Assembly (NCBI RefSeq): GCF_000472425.1
Contig: NZ_AXAI01000008.1
Span: forward strand, 62,001 to 126,000
Length of the DNA: 64,000 nt
Reading direction: 5' to 3'
Source: Bradyrhizobium sp. Tv2a-2
GTDB lineage: Bacteria > Pseudomonadota > Alphaproteobacteria > Rhizobiales > Xanthobacteraceae
The position numbers were made by a program, and so were the translations under genes. Below the pieces are notes generated by a model. It was not told the DNA's origin. It saw only the letters and a list, made by a program, of their open reading frames with translations, and did no database searches. Position 1 is the stretch's first letter; every line of letters begins with the position of its first letter. Of the stretch, positions 6,845-14,602 are shown one piece after another.

Positions 6845-7005
6845 TGCCAGTCTTCGGTCGCGTCATAGACGTATTGGTCATCTTCGTCGTCGGGCCCACC
6901 CCATGGCCAAACGTTCCATTGCTGCGCCCATTCCGCTGATGCGCGCATAAAGGAGCCCATATCGGCAAAATCACTCTTGCGAGGTTTGGGTGGTCGTTCC
7001 TTCAC
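6841..7005 (-). CDS. 54-aa acidic hypothetical protein
   Basis: GTG at 7003-7005 overlaps the stop of the upstream gene (GTGA) and has GGAGG six bases ahead. The peptide starts (M)KERPPKPRKSDFADMGSF, has a Trp-rich centre (WAQQWNVWPWGGP) and ends with an acidic tail (DDEDDQYVYDATEDWQ). No family is recognised. Coupled start and stop at both ends make it a confident small gene. Confidence 0.6.
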   Translation of the reverse strand: MKERPPKPRKSDFADMGSFMRASAEWAQQWNVWPWGGPDDEDDQYVYDATEDWQ

Positions 7006-7307
7006 CTTGCGCCTCCATCGCCATTCGAGACGCGCGGGCCAATATTTGAAAGCGCGCCGATCGCTTGGGTGCGTTGGAGCCCATCGGCAGCGCTCCCTGT
7101 GATAATTTCTAAGGAGCGGCGCATGACCTCATGCTCATTCAAAATCTCCGGAAGGTTGATTGCTTCTAGAATCGACGAAACCTGCCTGCGCCAAATCCCC
7201 GCCATTCGCAGCCACTCCATTTCCTTAACCTCGTCGTTGTAACCTTGATAGATCGACGATCGCCAGAGGGCCCGAGCGCCGGCTTCGATCATTTCGTCAG
7301 GAATCAT
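7002..7307 (-). CDS. hypothetical phage protein
   Basis: 101 residues from the ATG at 7307 (MIPDEMIEAGARALW). Upstream in-frame starts at 7322 and 7370 lie within the preceding gene. The chosen start has GGAG nine bases ahead and overlaps the upstream stop by 11 bp. The start resembles a common phage hypothetical family (MI.DEM.EA.ARAL). The rest is helical. Function unknown. Confidence 0.55.
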   Translation of the reverse strand: MIPDEMIEAGARALWRSSIYQGYNDEVKEMEWLRMAGIWRRQVSSILEAINLPEILNEHEVMRRSLEIITGSAADGLQRTQAIGALSNIGPRVSNGDGGAR

Positions 7308-7581
7308 GGTGCCCATCTCCATTCGCGACCGGAGGGAAGTCCTCCGGATCAAGGCTCTCAACCGGGTCAAGCGCCATCTGAGCGCCGCGGTCGGTCAGAT
7401 AGAAATGAGCCAATTTCCCGCCGCCTTTCTCCCGCATGGCGAGTCCTCTGCTGACAAGATCATTCCAACGTTCCTCTGCATCGGTTCCGATGCTCGCAAA
7501 GTACCTGTTGCGAAATGAACGGCGTTGATCGTTCGGTAGTCCGAGAGCGGCGCGGGCCATTTTCAATTGGTCACGAGTCAT
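7297..7581 (-). CDS. hypothetical phage protein
   Basis: 94 residues from an ATG with AGGGCGATGGACC upstream. The sequence MTRDQLKMARAALGLPND...RNRYFAS...WNDLVSRGLAMRE...LAHFYLTDRGAQMAL looks like a small winged-helix or marR-like fold: helix, helix, then a beta hairpin with FYLTDRG. This pattern recurs in phage hypothetical proteins. A DNA-binding role is possible but not shown. Confidence 0.6.
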   Translation of the reverse strand: MTRDQLKMARAALGLPNDQRRSFRNRYFASIGTDAEERWNDLVSRGLAMREKGGGKLAHFYLTDRGAQMALDPVESLDPEDFPPVANGDGHHDS

Positions 7582-7592
7582 GGTCCATCGCC

Positions 7593-7724
7593 CTACCGAT
7601 TTTCGCCAATCTTGACCGGCTCATTCAGCAGGTACGCCACCTGCTTCTCAAGTTTGGCCACTCGCTTTTCCAGATCGTCGTTATGCTTGGCGTCATGCTT
7701 CTTGGTGTTTCGTTCGGTGCTCAT
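7593..7724 (-). CDS. 43-aa coiled-coil protein
   Basis: ATG at 7722-7724 overlaps the stop of the zinc-ribbon gene (ATGA), with AAAGGATC ahead of it. Residues 14-33 (DDLEKRVAKLEKQVAYLL) are a clean heptad coiled coil. It could be a small dimeric or trimeric protein. No family is recognised. A longer frame extending to 7898 overlaps the upstream gene throughout and is rejected. Confidence 0.55.
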   Translation of the reverse strand: MSTERNTKKHDAKHNDDLEKRVAKLEKQVAYLLNEPVKIGENR

Positions 7725-7921
7725 TGTTGAGATCCTTTCGTCACTCGGGGCCTCTTCGGCACCCATATGGTGTACAGATCGCAGCCCGTGCATCTGATCT
7801 GTTTGTGGGTCTTTCCCATCTTCCGAGCCCAGGCGTGCCAGCCCAAGTAATCGTGCCGTTCGACCGGGCAGGGCGTGTGGTCGTGGAAGTACGGGCAATT
7901 GAACTCGCGATCTAGCCGCAT
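7721..7921 (-). CDS. small zinc-finger-like phage protein
   Basis: 66 residues starting MRLDREFNCPYFHDHTPCPVE. Cysteines and histidines at positions 9-24 (CPYFHDHTPC...H) and a C-terminal CTGCDLYTIW suggest a structural zinc site. It begins 5 bp after the stop of the upstream gene and is coupled to the coiled-coil gene downstream. Function unknown. Confidence 0.6.
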   Translation of the reverse strand: MRLDREFNCPYFHDHTPCPVERHDYLGWHAWARKMGKTHKQIRCTGCDLYTIWVPKRPRVTKGSQQ

Positions 7922-7926
7922 GGTCG

Positions 7927-8265
7927 CTACTGATGATCTGCGGCGAGCTTCCTGGCGTCTATCGCCGCGAGGAACTTATGCACTCGCGAATCTTCATCGA
8001 TATCAGGAGCTGGAAATGTCATCGGTTTGGCCCCCCGCTCGATTAATGTCACGTAGGCTGCGGCAGTGACCTGATAAATGGCCGCTTCGATTGTGTCCTG
8101 ATCCGATCGCCAAGATGGGCCACTCTCATCTTCAGTCGAAATAACGGCGGTCGGGCAGGTCGGCTCGGTCAGGGTATGGTGAACCCGCAGCTCAAGTTCG
8201 CCGAATTCCCTAGTCCAGCACTCGCCGAGAGCAGTCCACATTTCTTCAAGCGTCATGGTCTTCAT
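7927..8265 (-). CDS. hypothetical phage protein
   Basis: 112 residues from an ATG preceded by AGGAAGAAAA. Mixed alpha/beta sequence (MTLEEMWTALGECWTREFGELELRVHHTL...) with no recognised family. It ends ADHQ-stop. The 3' end sequence GATCATCAG is shared with the end of the gene at 8275-8511, pointing to a common junction sequence. Confidence 0.55.
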   Translation of the reverse strand: MKTMTLEEMWTALGECWTREFGELELRVHHTLTEPTCPTAVISTEDESGPSWRSDQDTIEAAIYQVTAAAYVTLIERGAKPMTFPAPDIDEDSRVHKFLAAIDARKLAADHQ

Positions 8266-8274
8266 TTTTCTTCC

Positions 8275-8511
8275 TCACTGATGATCAAGCTTCTGGTCGC
8301 GCAGATACCAATCCACCATCTTGTCGAAAGCCTTCTTCGAAATGGTGATGGTCTGTTTGGATGGCTTGCCTAGCTTCTGCTCGGCGAAGGAAATCGTGTT
8401 GATGCCGTGCAATATCCAGAACCCATCCACATCAAAGTTAGCGGTCTGCAACTGGCAGACTTCCTCGGGGGTCTTGGCGGCTCGGGGCGCCATTTTCGTC
8501 GGCTTCTTCAT
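8275..8511 (-). CDS. hypothetical phage protein
   Basis: 78 residues from the ATG at 8509-8511 (MKKPTKMAPRAAKTPEEV). A second ATG lies immediately before it at 8514. I prefer 8511 because the 13-nt start-associated element (8515-8527) then sits three bases ahead, as at the two related genes. The C-terminal half (TITISKKAFDKMVDWYLRDQ) resembles a short DNA-binding or recruitment helix. No family is recognised. It ends DHQ-stop. Confidence 0.55.
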   Translation of the reverse strand: MKKPTKMAPRAAKTPEEVCQLQTANFDVDGFWILHGINTISFAEQKLGKPSKQTITISKKAFDKMVDWYLRDQKLDHQ

Positions 8512-8514
8512 CAT

Positions 8515-8527
8515 CTTTCCTCTCCGT
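8515..8527 (-). promoter_or_regulatory. start-associated element copy 1
   Basis: On the minus strand this reads ACGGAGAGGAAAG, three bases before the ATG at 8511. Identical 13-mers lie at 8721-8733 and 8971-8983. It contains a strong Shine-Dalgarno core (GGAG/GAGG), but the identity beyond the core is more than ribosome binding needs. Confidence 0.6.
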
Positions 8528-8534
8528 AAGCCGG

Positions 8535-8717
8535 TCACTGAGGACCATCGCGCAGGGTCAACTCCTTTTTGACCCGTTGCACGGCGGCAAAAAATTCATC
8601 AGCATCATGATCGCCTTGGACGATAAAATCGGATGTCCCCAAGGGATCGATCTTGAACGCGTCCTCAAAGAAGCAAATCAGTTCCTTGAGGACGTCGTCT
8701 CTAGTTAGCCTCGTCAT
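8535..8717 (-). CDS. 60-aa acidic hypothetical protein
   Basis: MTRLTRDDVLKELICFFEDAF..., with alternating acidic and hydrophobic residues (DHDADEFFAAVQRVKKEL). The ATG is three bases downstream of the second copy of the 13-nt element. No family is recognised. Confidence 0.6.
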   Translation of the reverse strand: MTRLTRDDVLKELICFFEDAFKIDPLGTSDFIVQGDHDADEFFAAVQRVKKELTLRDGPQ

Positions 8718-8720
8718 GGC

Positions 8721-8733
8721 CTTTCCTCTCCGT
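8721..8733 (-). promoter_or_regulatory. start-associated element copy 2
   Basis: ACGGAGAGGAAAG on the minus strand, three bases before the ATG at 8717 and three bases after the upstream stop codon, so it fills most of the intergenic space. Confidence 0.6.
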
Positions 8734-8736
8734 AGG

Positions 8737-8967
8737 TCACTGATGAACGGCGGCCGGCCTGGCCCGCCGCCGTTGCTCGGCCTCGATATCGTGGATCAGG
8801 AATTGGGCCGCGTAGTATGATGCCCACCAGCAGTTGGTGGACCTGGCGGCGCGTGCGGCATCAAGCAATTCCTGGAGTTCATCAGGGCTGCATTCGCGCA
8901 CGTAGCTCGACATGGCCGCGAAGTGCTCGCCGTGCCGTTCAAGGAGCTTCTTCTGGTCTAGCGTCAT
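8737..8967 (-). CDS. 76-aa hypothetical protein
   Basis: MTLDQKKLLERHGEHFAAMSSYVRE..., helical, with a Trp pair (NCWWASYYAAQF) and a basic end (RRRARPAAVHQ). The ATG is three bases from the third copy of the 13-nt element. It ends HQ-stop like two other operon members. No family is recognised. Confidence 0.6.
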   Translation of the reverse strand: MTLDQKKLLERHGEHFAAMSSYVRECSPDELQELLDAARAARSTNCWWASYYAAQFLIHDIEAEQRRRARPAAVHQ

Positions 8968-8970
8968 CGT

Positions 8971-8983
8971 CTTTCCTCTCCGT
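8971..8983 (-). promoter_or_regulatory. start-associated element copy 3
   Basis: ACGGAGAGGAAAG on the minus strand, three bases ahead of the ATG at 8967. It is identical in all 13 positions to the copies at 8515 and 8721. Confidence 0.6.
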
Positions 8984-8986
8984 TGA

Positions 8987-9160
8987 TCAATCGTTAGCCA
9001 TCAGGCCCATCTGGCGCTCGATGACATCGGCGGGCCGGCGGTTCTCGACCATCTCCCGGAGGAGGGAAGCCTGCATCTTCTTTTCCGGGGATAGCTTCTT
9101 GCGGACCAGGCCGCGAAGCTTGGTCAAGGTGGCAGCGAACTCACTTCCGTCGTTTTCCAT
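8987..9160 (-). CDS. 57-aa hypothetical protein, first gene of the minus-strand operon
   Basis: MENDGSEFAATLTKLRGLVRKK..., a basic helical protein. The ATG at 9158-9160 follows CAGGAGAGAGTTGAA. A longer in-frame start at 9211 would add a proline-rich tract and overlap the AT-rich promoter-like region, so it is rejected. No family is recognised. Confidence 0.6.
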   Translation of the reverse strand: MENDGSEFAATLTKLRGLVRKKLSPEKKMQASLLREMVENRRPADVIERQMGLMAND

Positions 9161-9212
9161 TTCAACTCTCTCCTGTTCACCATGTTGGCGAACTGGCCCC
9201 AATGATTTCAAT

Positions 9213-9237
9213 GGTTAACAGGTAAGGTTAAGTTAAC
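9213..9237. promoter_or_regulatory. possible phage operator upstream of the minus-strand operon
   Basis: GGTTAAC at 9213-9219 and GTTAAC at 9232-9237 are matching palindromic half-elements flanking GGTAAGGTTAA. The reverse complement contains TTAACCTTACCT, close to the copy at 4514-4529. Its position about 55 bp upstream of the first operon gene suits a repressor or activator site. Inferred from sequence only. Confidence 0.35.
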
Positions 9238-9416
9238 GATCTGCTTTGCGCGGACAGCGGGAGTGGTTAAGCTTCCCTTGCTCTTGTCCTTGGGCCGCTT
9301 TTCTCCAGGTTGCTGGCGCGGGGACTGATACACAGGTGGCGTCAAACGGATTGGGCGTCGCGCGGGAGGGGTGGGGATGTCACCCGGGGGCCTCGCGTGA
9401 AACAGCCAACCAAATA

Positions 9417-9450
9417 AGGGCGGGTCTTCTCAGGGCCCGCCCTTTCTCTT
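9417..9450. terminator. GC-rich hairpin, probable terminator
   Basis: AGGGCGGG (9417-9424) pairs with CCCGCCCT (9436-9443). The plus strand continues TTCTCTTT; the minus strand continues TTATTTGG. It lies 75 bp downstream of the minus-strand gene at 9526-9876 and may act in either direction. Confidence 0.5.
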
Positions 9451-9525
9451 TGCGTCAGCTGCCCGCGCGAAAGCGGGCCGCCCAGTCCTGACGCAGACAA
9501 GAGATCAGTGGCCGGTCCAAGTTTC

Positions 9526-9876
9526 TCAGGGGTCACAATGAGGCCGAGGCGAGAGACCGCAAGTAACCCGGAGGTCGCCTGGTACGCCCGGGAATTTTTG
9601 CGTCACGTAGAAGGTTTGGATGCTCAGAGTGTGAGAGCTGGAGTCCACCGAATACCGGTAAGAGCCCCGCTGGCTTAGTTGAGCCGAGACACACTCTTTG
9701 ACCCGGTAAATGTCCGCATCTTTCCCCGCGCAATCCATGAACGCGGTATGTACGGCCTCCACGCTTTCAGTGCCGAGCCGCCGATTGACAAACCAAGCGA
9801 GACCAATTGCCAGCAGCACGAGAGCAAGCAACTTTATGACCAGGTCCCTATTCTGAACGAACACAAACAACTTCAT
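9526..9876 (-). CDS. hypothetical membrane-anchored protein
   Basis: 116 residues. One N-terminal transmembrane segment (about residues 14-30, IKLLALVLLAIGLAWFV) is followed by a periplasmic-type domain with four cysteines (DCAGKD, KECVS, VTCGLS, PHCDP) that could form two disulfides. AAGGGCCCGAAC precedes the ATG. No family is recognised. It lies beyond the prophage operon and ends near the hairpin at 9417-9450. Confidence 0.55.
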   Translation of the reverse strand: MKLFVFVQNRDLVIKLLALVLLAIGLAWFVNRRLGTESVEAVHTAFMDCAGKDADIYRVKECVSAQLSQRGSYRYSVDSSSHTLSIQTFYVTQKFPGVPGDLRVTCGLSPRPHCDP

Positions 9877-10085
9877 GTTCGGGCCCTTTTGGTCTCCCTT
9901 TGTCAGTTTTCGCAGCGCACCACGCGCGAATTGCGAATCCTGCTGCGTGTTCCGGGAACGATGCTCTCTCCCCGCGGATTAGCACGTTGCTCCAGTCTAG
10001 GAGGAGCGTCCCCAGGGAGGGCAGTCCCCAGCGCTGAAATCTCCGCGATGCAGCGTTGGGGCTGTCTTCACAAGCGCCGGCGGGC

Positions 10086-11168
10086 TCACGTGAACGCGTG
10101 CACAAGCGCGATGCTCATGGCGAGCAGCAACATCAACGACAGTGTCACGGCCGCCGTGACCTTGCCGCCGACATTGGCGAGGACGCGCACGTCGACGCCA
10201 AGGCCGAGTGCTGCCATCGACACCACCGTGAGCAGCGCAGCCGTCCGCGTCACGGGCGCGGTGGCGGCATCCGGTATCAGTTGCAGCGAGCGCAGACCGG
10301 CCAGCAGCAGGAAGCCGATGATGAACCACGGCACCAGCTTGAAGGGGCTCATCTTCTTCGCACCCGTCTTCGATGCGGCACCGGCGCGCTGCGTTGATGC
10401 GAACAGCGACAGCCCGACCACGACGGGGCCGAGCATCAACACCCGCACGAGCTTCACCAGCGTGCCGATCTGGGTGCTGACGACGCCTGCAGGCACGGTG
10501 GCGGCGAGCACCTGTGGCACGGCATAGACGGTGAGGCCTGCGAGAATGCCATATTGGGTCGCCGACAGCTTCAGGAGCGGGATCAGGAGCGGCAGGCCGA
10601 GCACCATCAAGACGCCGAGCACGGCGGTGAAGGAGATGGAGGAGGCGATGTCATCGCCGTCGGCGCCGATCACCGGTGCCACCGCCGCGATCGCCGAATT
10701 GCCGCAGATCGAGTTGCCGCAGGCGATCAGGATCGAAAGTTTCTTCGACAGCCCGAGTGCCCGGCTGACGCCAAAACTCACGCAGAGCGTGACGATCACG
10801 GTGCCCGCGATCGCGACGAGCAGCAATGGGCCGGAGGCAGCGATCGCCGCAAAGCTGATCGAGGCGCCGAGCAGGGTGACGGCGATCTCGAGCAGCTGCT
10901 TGGCGGAAAAGGCGATGCCGACCAGCCAGCGCTCCGACGGGCGCCAGAACGTGCGCACAGCCATGCCGAGCAGGATGGCGATGACCAGGGCTTCCACGTA
11001 AGGATGGGCGAGCGCGCGCTCCTCGACATTCTGGAGTCCGAGCGACACCAGCGTGATCACGAGGCAGAGTGCGATCCCGGGGATGGTGGCGGTGAGGCCG
11101 CGGAATGCGGCACCCAAGCGGCCTTGCGCAACCGGCTGCTGCGGCGGTTTTTGATCGTCTGGCGGCAC
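10086..11168 (-). CDS. YeiH/UPF0324 family putative sulfate exporter
   Basis: 360 residues from a GTG start, with about ten hydrophobic segments. The family signature GNSICGNSAIAAVAPVIGADG is present at about 170, with further matches (SISFTAVLGVLMVLGLPLL, TLVKLVRVLMLGPVV). Members are predicted inner-membrane transporters linked to sulfonate or taurine metabolism, where they are thought to export sulfate or sulfite; direct proof is limited. No sulfur-metabolism gene is adjacent here. Length is normal for the family. Confidence 0.85.
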   Translation of the reverse strand: MPPDDQKPPQQPVAQGRLGAAFRGLTATIPGIALCLVITLVSLGLQNVEERALAHPYVEALVIAILLGMAVRTFWRPSERWLVGIAFSAKQLLEIAVTLLGASISFAAIAASGPLLLVAIAGTVIVTLCVSFGVSRALGLSKKLSILIACGNSICGNSAIAAVAPVIGADGDDIASSISFTAVLGVLMVLGLPLLIPLLKLSATQYGILAGLTVYAVPQVLAATVPAGVVSTQIGTLVKLVRVLMLGPVVVGLSLFASTQRAGAASKTGAKKMSPFKLVPWFIIGFLLLAGLRSLQLIPDAATAPVTRTAALLTVVSMAALGLGVDVRVLANVGGKVTAAVTLSLMLLLAMSIALVHAFT

Positions 11169-11306
11169 AAACCTTCTCTTCAGAACACATCATGCGCTGA
11201 ATTGGGTTTGCAAAGTAATATATTTCAGGATCGTAGCGATAGAAAGAAATTGCATCCCTCTGCATGTGGCGTGCATGGCGCACGTTCTCACTCGCAGATG
11301 GAACTG

Positions 11307-11531
11307 TTACAGCGCGGCAAACAGGCTTTGGGCGAAGGCGAGCGCCCCGTCGAGGCCGTTGAAGACGCCGGGTTCGAAATAGACCGCGCGCGCGGCGACG
11401 ATGGCGATCACCAGCGCCCAGAACACGCTGGCGCCGGTCCGTGTGAGCCAGCGCGACGCACGCGCCGACTCGGCCGTATCGGCCATCGTGACGGGCTCGC
11501 CAAAGGGATCGAATTTCGAGGGCTCAACCAT
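11307..11531 (-). CDS. small single-TM hypothetical protein
   Basis: 74 residues from the ATG at 11531 (MVEPSKFDPFGEPVTMADTAESARASRW). A longer frame to 11726 has no ribosome site. Residues 39-57 (GASVFWALVIAIVAARAVYF) form one membrane segment. Small proteins with this start are common in Bradyrhizobium, as I recall. Function unknown. Confidence 0.5.
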   Translation of the reverse strand: MVEPSKFDPFGEPVTMADTAESARASRWLTRTGASVFWALVIAIVAARAVYFEPGVFNGLDGALAFAQSLFAAL

Positions 11532-11786
11532 GGTCTTCACGGGTTGTTCAGGCAGCAAATGTCGTGAATCAGGGCCCTGAAAGCAATGGTAGCGAAATCT
11601 GTTTTCCGAGTGGCTTGCGTATGCAATCTTCTTCGCTGGGCTTTTTGCGTGGGATTTTGATCTTTCGGTCCCGCCGCTGCCGCGTCCAGCCATCCCCGTC
11701 GGTCGCCCCTTGCGCTGCCGGGACAAAGCCGCCTATCTGGGCCACATTGCGCCGTCGCGCGTTCTTTTTGAAGGTCCGGACCGCCC

Positions 11787-12575
11787 TTGGAATCCCCCAT
11801 TGACCCCCCGCAGGATACCTCGCCGGAACTGCCGGCAGAGCAGCTGCCGCGCGAGCCGATCCTGACGCTGCCGCCCGCGCTGACCGCCTACATCATCCTG
11901 CTTGCGGTGATCCATCTGCGCGTGCTTTTACCCGTCGAATGGGAAAACTGGACCATCGACGTGTTCGGTTTCATCCCCAAGCGTTATGATTCGGCGCTTG
12001 TCGACCTGACCTTTCCCGGCGGGGCAGGCGCGAAGGTCTGGACTTTCGTTACCTATTCACTGCTGCACGCCAATCTCACCCATCTCGGCTTCAACGTGCT
12101 GTGGCTGTTGCCGTTTGGCAGCGCGCTGGCGCGGCGCTTCGGTGCGCTCCGCTTCTTTCTGTTCATGGCGGTCACAGCTGTGGCAGGAGCGCTGGCGCAT
12201 CTTGTGACCCATGAGCACGCGGTGGCGCCGATGATCGGCGCTTCGGCCTCGGTGTCGGGCACCATGGCCGCCGCCATCCGCTTTGCCTTCGTGCGAGGCA
12301 GCTTCCTCTCTTTCAGCCGTGGCGATGCGGATGAGGCGGCGAAAGTGCCGGCGCTATCGCTCGCGCGTGCGCTGCGCGATCCGCGGGTGCTGGCGTTTCT
12401 CCTGGTGTGGTTCGGCGTCAACCTCATCTTCGGCATCGGCTCGATTGCGATCGGCGCCGACGGCGCCAGCGTCGCCTGGCAGGCGCATATCGGCGGCTTC
12501 TTCGCAGGGCTCGTGCTGTTCTCGCTGTTCGATCCCGTGCCGCGACGAGATGGCCATGCTGCAGGTGCGGTGTGA
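11787..12575 (+). CDS. rhomboid family intramembrane serine protease
   Basis: 262 residues from a TTG start (no ATG is available before the first membrane helix). Six or seven hydrophobic segments are present. The catalytic dyad is visible: Ser153 in GASASVSG and His234 in WQAHIGGFFAGL, with the supporting HANLTHLGFNVLWLLPFG motif at about 94-111. Rhomboids cleave substrates within the membrane; the substrate here is unknown. A loop of about 30 residues (166-199) between the catalytic serine helix and the later helices is longer than in minimal members. Confidence 0.85.
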   Translation: MESPIDPPQDTSPELPAEQLPREPILTLPPALTAYIILLAVIHLRVLLPVEWENWTIDVFGFIPKRYDSALVDLTFPGGAGAKVWTFVTYSLLHANLTHLGFNVLWLLPFGSALARRFGALRFFLFMAVTAVAGALAHLVTHEHAVAPMIGASASVSGTMAAAIRFAFVRGSFLSFSRGDADEAAKVPALSLARALRDPRVLAFLLVWFGVNLIFGIGSIAIGADGASVAWQAHIGGFFAGLVLFSLFDPVPRRDGHAAGAV

Positions 12576-12804
12576 CTGCTTGCGGCCTGCCGTGATTTGA
12601 TTCATCATCGCGGGTCTCAAGAGGCGCCACGGGCGCCCTCTGCGCCCGTGAGAAGCCGCGCGGCCGTGAAGAGCAAAGCCGAGCAAACGGCGAGCAAACG
12701 GTATGTCGCGCGCAACCAAAACTGGCGCCACTTCGTTGTTTGAAACTCGAAAATAGGGCCGCCCCCGTCTTTTGAGGAGGCGCGGTCGCTTCAGGGAGAC
12801 GACA

Positions 12805-13233
12805 ATGACGGTACGTGCAATTCTCGACACCAAGGGACATCAGATCATGAGCGTCCCGCCGGATGCCAAAATGGCCGAGGCGATCAAGCTCCTGAGCGAG
12901 CGCAGGATCGGCGCCGTGCTGGTCATGAGCGAGGGCGCCATCGACGGCATCCTGTCGGAACGTGACATCGTGCGCGTGCTGGGCGAGCGGGGCGCTGCAG
13001 TGCTTGAGGAGCCGGTCTCGAACGTGATGACGCGCAGGGTCGTCAATTGCCGGCCGAACGACACGGTCAGCGCGATCATGGAAATGATGACACTGGGCAA
13101 GTTCCGCCACTTGCCGGTGGTCGACGGCGACCGCGTGGTCGGCCTGATCTCGATCGGCGACGTCGTCAAATGGCGCGTCCAGGAATACGAGAACGAGCAG
13201 GAAGCCCTGCGGACTTATATCAAGACCGCTTAG
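12805..13233 (+). CDS. CBS-pair domain protein
   Basis: 142 residues from the ATG at 12805 behind AGGGAGACGACA. Two CBS domains occupy almost the whole protein (residues 8-62 and 73-130), with the usual ends GILSERDIVRVLGERG and VVGLISIGDVVKWRV. Stand-alone CBS pairs bind adenine nucleotides and act as regulators; the partner is not evident from the neighbours. Confidence 0.85.
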   Translation: MTVRAILDTKGHQIMSVPPDAKMAEAIKLLSERRIGAVLVMSEGAIDGILSERDIVRVLGERGAAVLEEPVSNVMTRRVVNCRPNDTVSAIMEMMTLGKFRHLPVVDGDRVVGLISIGDVVKWRVQEYENEQEALRTYIKTA

Positions 13234-13345
13234 CGCAACCCGCGCTGGTTGATTCGCGCACCCGGATCACCGCTCCTCGACGGGGGGAGGCGAACCGAAT
13301 CTGCAGATCGATTGAGTTAAGAACTGCGACCGGGTCAGCGCGCGC

Positions 13346-14389
13346 TCACTCCGCCTTCGGAGCCGTCTCCGGTGCGAGCGCGGGAATCGCTTCGTGGATC
13401 GAATCCAGCGCGCGCTCGGCGGCGCGGGCGCCGAACTCGATCAGGTCGGCGGCGCGGTGGAAATCGAACCAGCCGATCTGGCCGACGCGCGGCGTGATCA
13501 GAAGGTCGGGTGGATCGCCCGCAAGGCGCGCGCGGGTGATGCGGTCCTGCATGATGTTGAAGGCATCGACCATCACGGATGAAATGCCGGGCCTGCCGCC
13601 GCCGCCGAAGAACTCCCGCTTCACGGTGCGCTCGGGCGAGAAGAACTTGCCGAAGCGCCGCTTGGGCGTGTCCTTCGTCCCTTCCTTGGCCGGATCGGGC
13701 GTAACAACGGTCTCGGGCACCTCGACCGGCGCGCCGTGGGAATAGATCGTGGTCGAATGGGTGAAGATGTCGCTGGAGAGGTTGGCAGCGATGACAATTT
13801 CCGCACCCAGCGCGCGCGCCGCCGACACCGGCACCGGATTGACCAGCGCGCCGTCGACCAGCCAGCGATCGCCGATCAGGACCGGCGAGAAGATCCCAGG
13901 CAGCGCATAGGAGGCGCGCATGGCCTCCACCAGCCGTCCGTGGGTGAGCCAGATCTCGTGACCGGTCCGCACCTCGGTGCCGACGCCGGCAAACTTCACC
14001 GGCAAGTCCTCGATCAGCGTCTGGCCGATGGACGCCTCGAGCTTTGCTGCAAGCTTCTCGCCGCCGATCAGGCCCGAGCCGTTAAGGCGGATGTCGAGAT
14101 AGCTGAGAATGTTGCGCACCTGCAGGCTGCGCGCCCATTCCTCCAGCGTGTCGAGATGGCCTGCTGCATAGGCGCCGCCGACGACAGCGCCGATCGAGGT
14201 GCCGACCACGATGTTCGGCACGATGCCATGGGCGAGCAAGGTCCGCACCACGCCGATATGGGCAAAGCCGCGCGCCGCGCCGCCGCCGAGTGCAAGCCCG
14301 ATCACGGGGCGGCGGATGGTGCCGAGCCCGACCTTTTCGACTTCGCCCGGATCTGCCCGCCCGCGTCCGATCAGAATGTCCAACACCAA
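13346..14389 (-). CDS. patatin-like phospholipase (RssA type)
   Basis: 347 residues from a TTG at 14389 or the GTG directly after it. The patatin fold is marked by the oxyanion loop GGGAARG (35-41), the nucleophile Ser65 in GTSIGAVVG and the catalytic Asp179 in LVDGALVNPVP. It is predicted to be a cytosolic or membrane-peripheral lipid acyl hydrolase. About 100 residues follow the catalytic domain, with a disordered basic stretch around 225-255. Its gene is convergent with the CBS gene. Confidence 0.85.
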   Translation of the reverse strand: MVLDILIGRGRADPGEVEKVGLGTIRRPVIGLALGGGAARGFAHIGVVRTLLAHGIVPNIVVGTSIGAVVGGAYAAGHLDTLEEWARSLQVRNILSYLDIRLNGSGLIGGEKLAAKLEASIGQTLIEDLPVKFAGVGTEVRTGHEIWLTHGRLVEAMRASYALPGIFSPVLIGDRWLVDGALVNPVPVSAARALGAEIVIAANLSSDIFTHSTTIYSHGAPVEVPETVVTPDPAKEGTKDTPKRRFGKFFSPERTVKREFFGGGGRPGISSVMVDAFNIMQDRITRARLAGDPPDLLITPRVGQIGWFDFHRAADLIEFGARAAERALDSIHEAIPALAPETAPKAE

Positions 14390-14602
14390 ACTCGTCTCCC
14401 GAAGGCCATCAGACTACGCGCGACAGTTGCAGCTTGCCAGAACCCGAGGAAAGCATGGTTTATGCCGCCTTCGAAGGTCGGGTAGGCGGGATTTGTGACT
14501 TGATCACGACATCAACATTGCCGGTTCCGACCGGTTCCTGCATGGTGTGTGCGTTAACGCTTAAGGCTTGAATTTGCCGTGTTTTCGGTGAAAAGCAGGT
14601 TC

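Larger units (their letters stand above)
9161..9525. other. promoter-side intergenic region of the prophage operon
   Basis: No gene is supported here. The left part is AT-richer and holds the repeated GGTTAA/GTTAAC element at 9213-9237. The right part is high GC, contains the hairpin at 9417-9450 and marks the change back to ordinary chromosome. No integrase, tRNA or convincing attachment-site repeat was seen. Confidence 0.5.

Noticed and set aside
9161..10085. Possible tRNA and phage attachment site at the prophage edge
   Set aside because: I searched by eye for TpsiC-like arms, acceptor stems and a repeated core and found none. No integrase gene is in the window.
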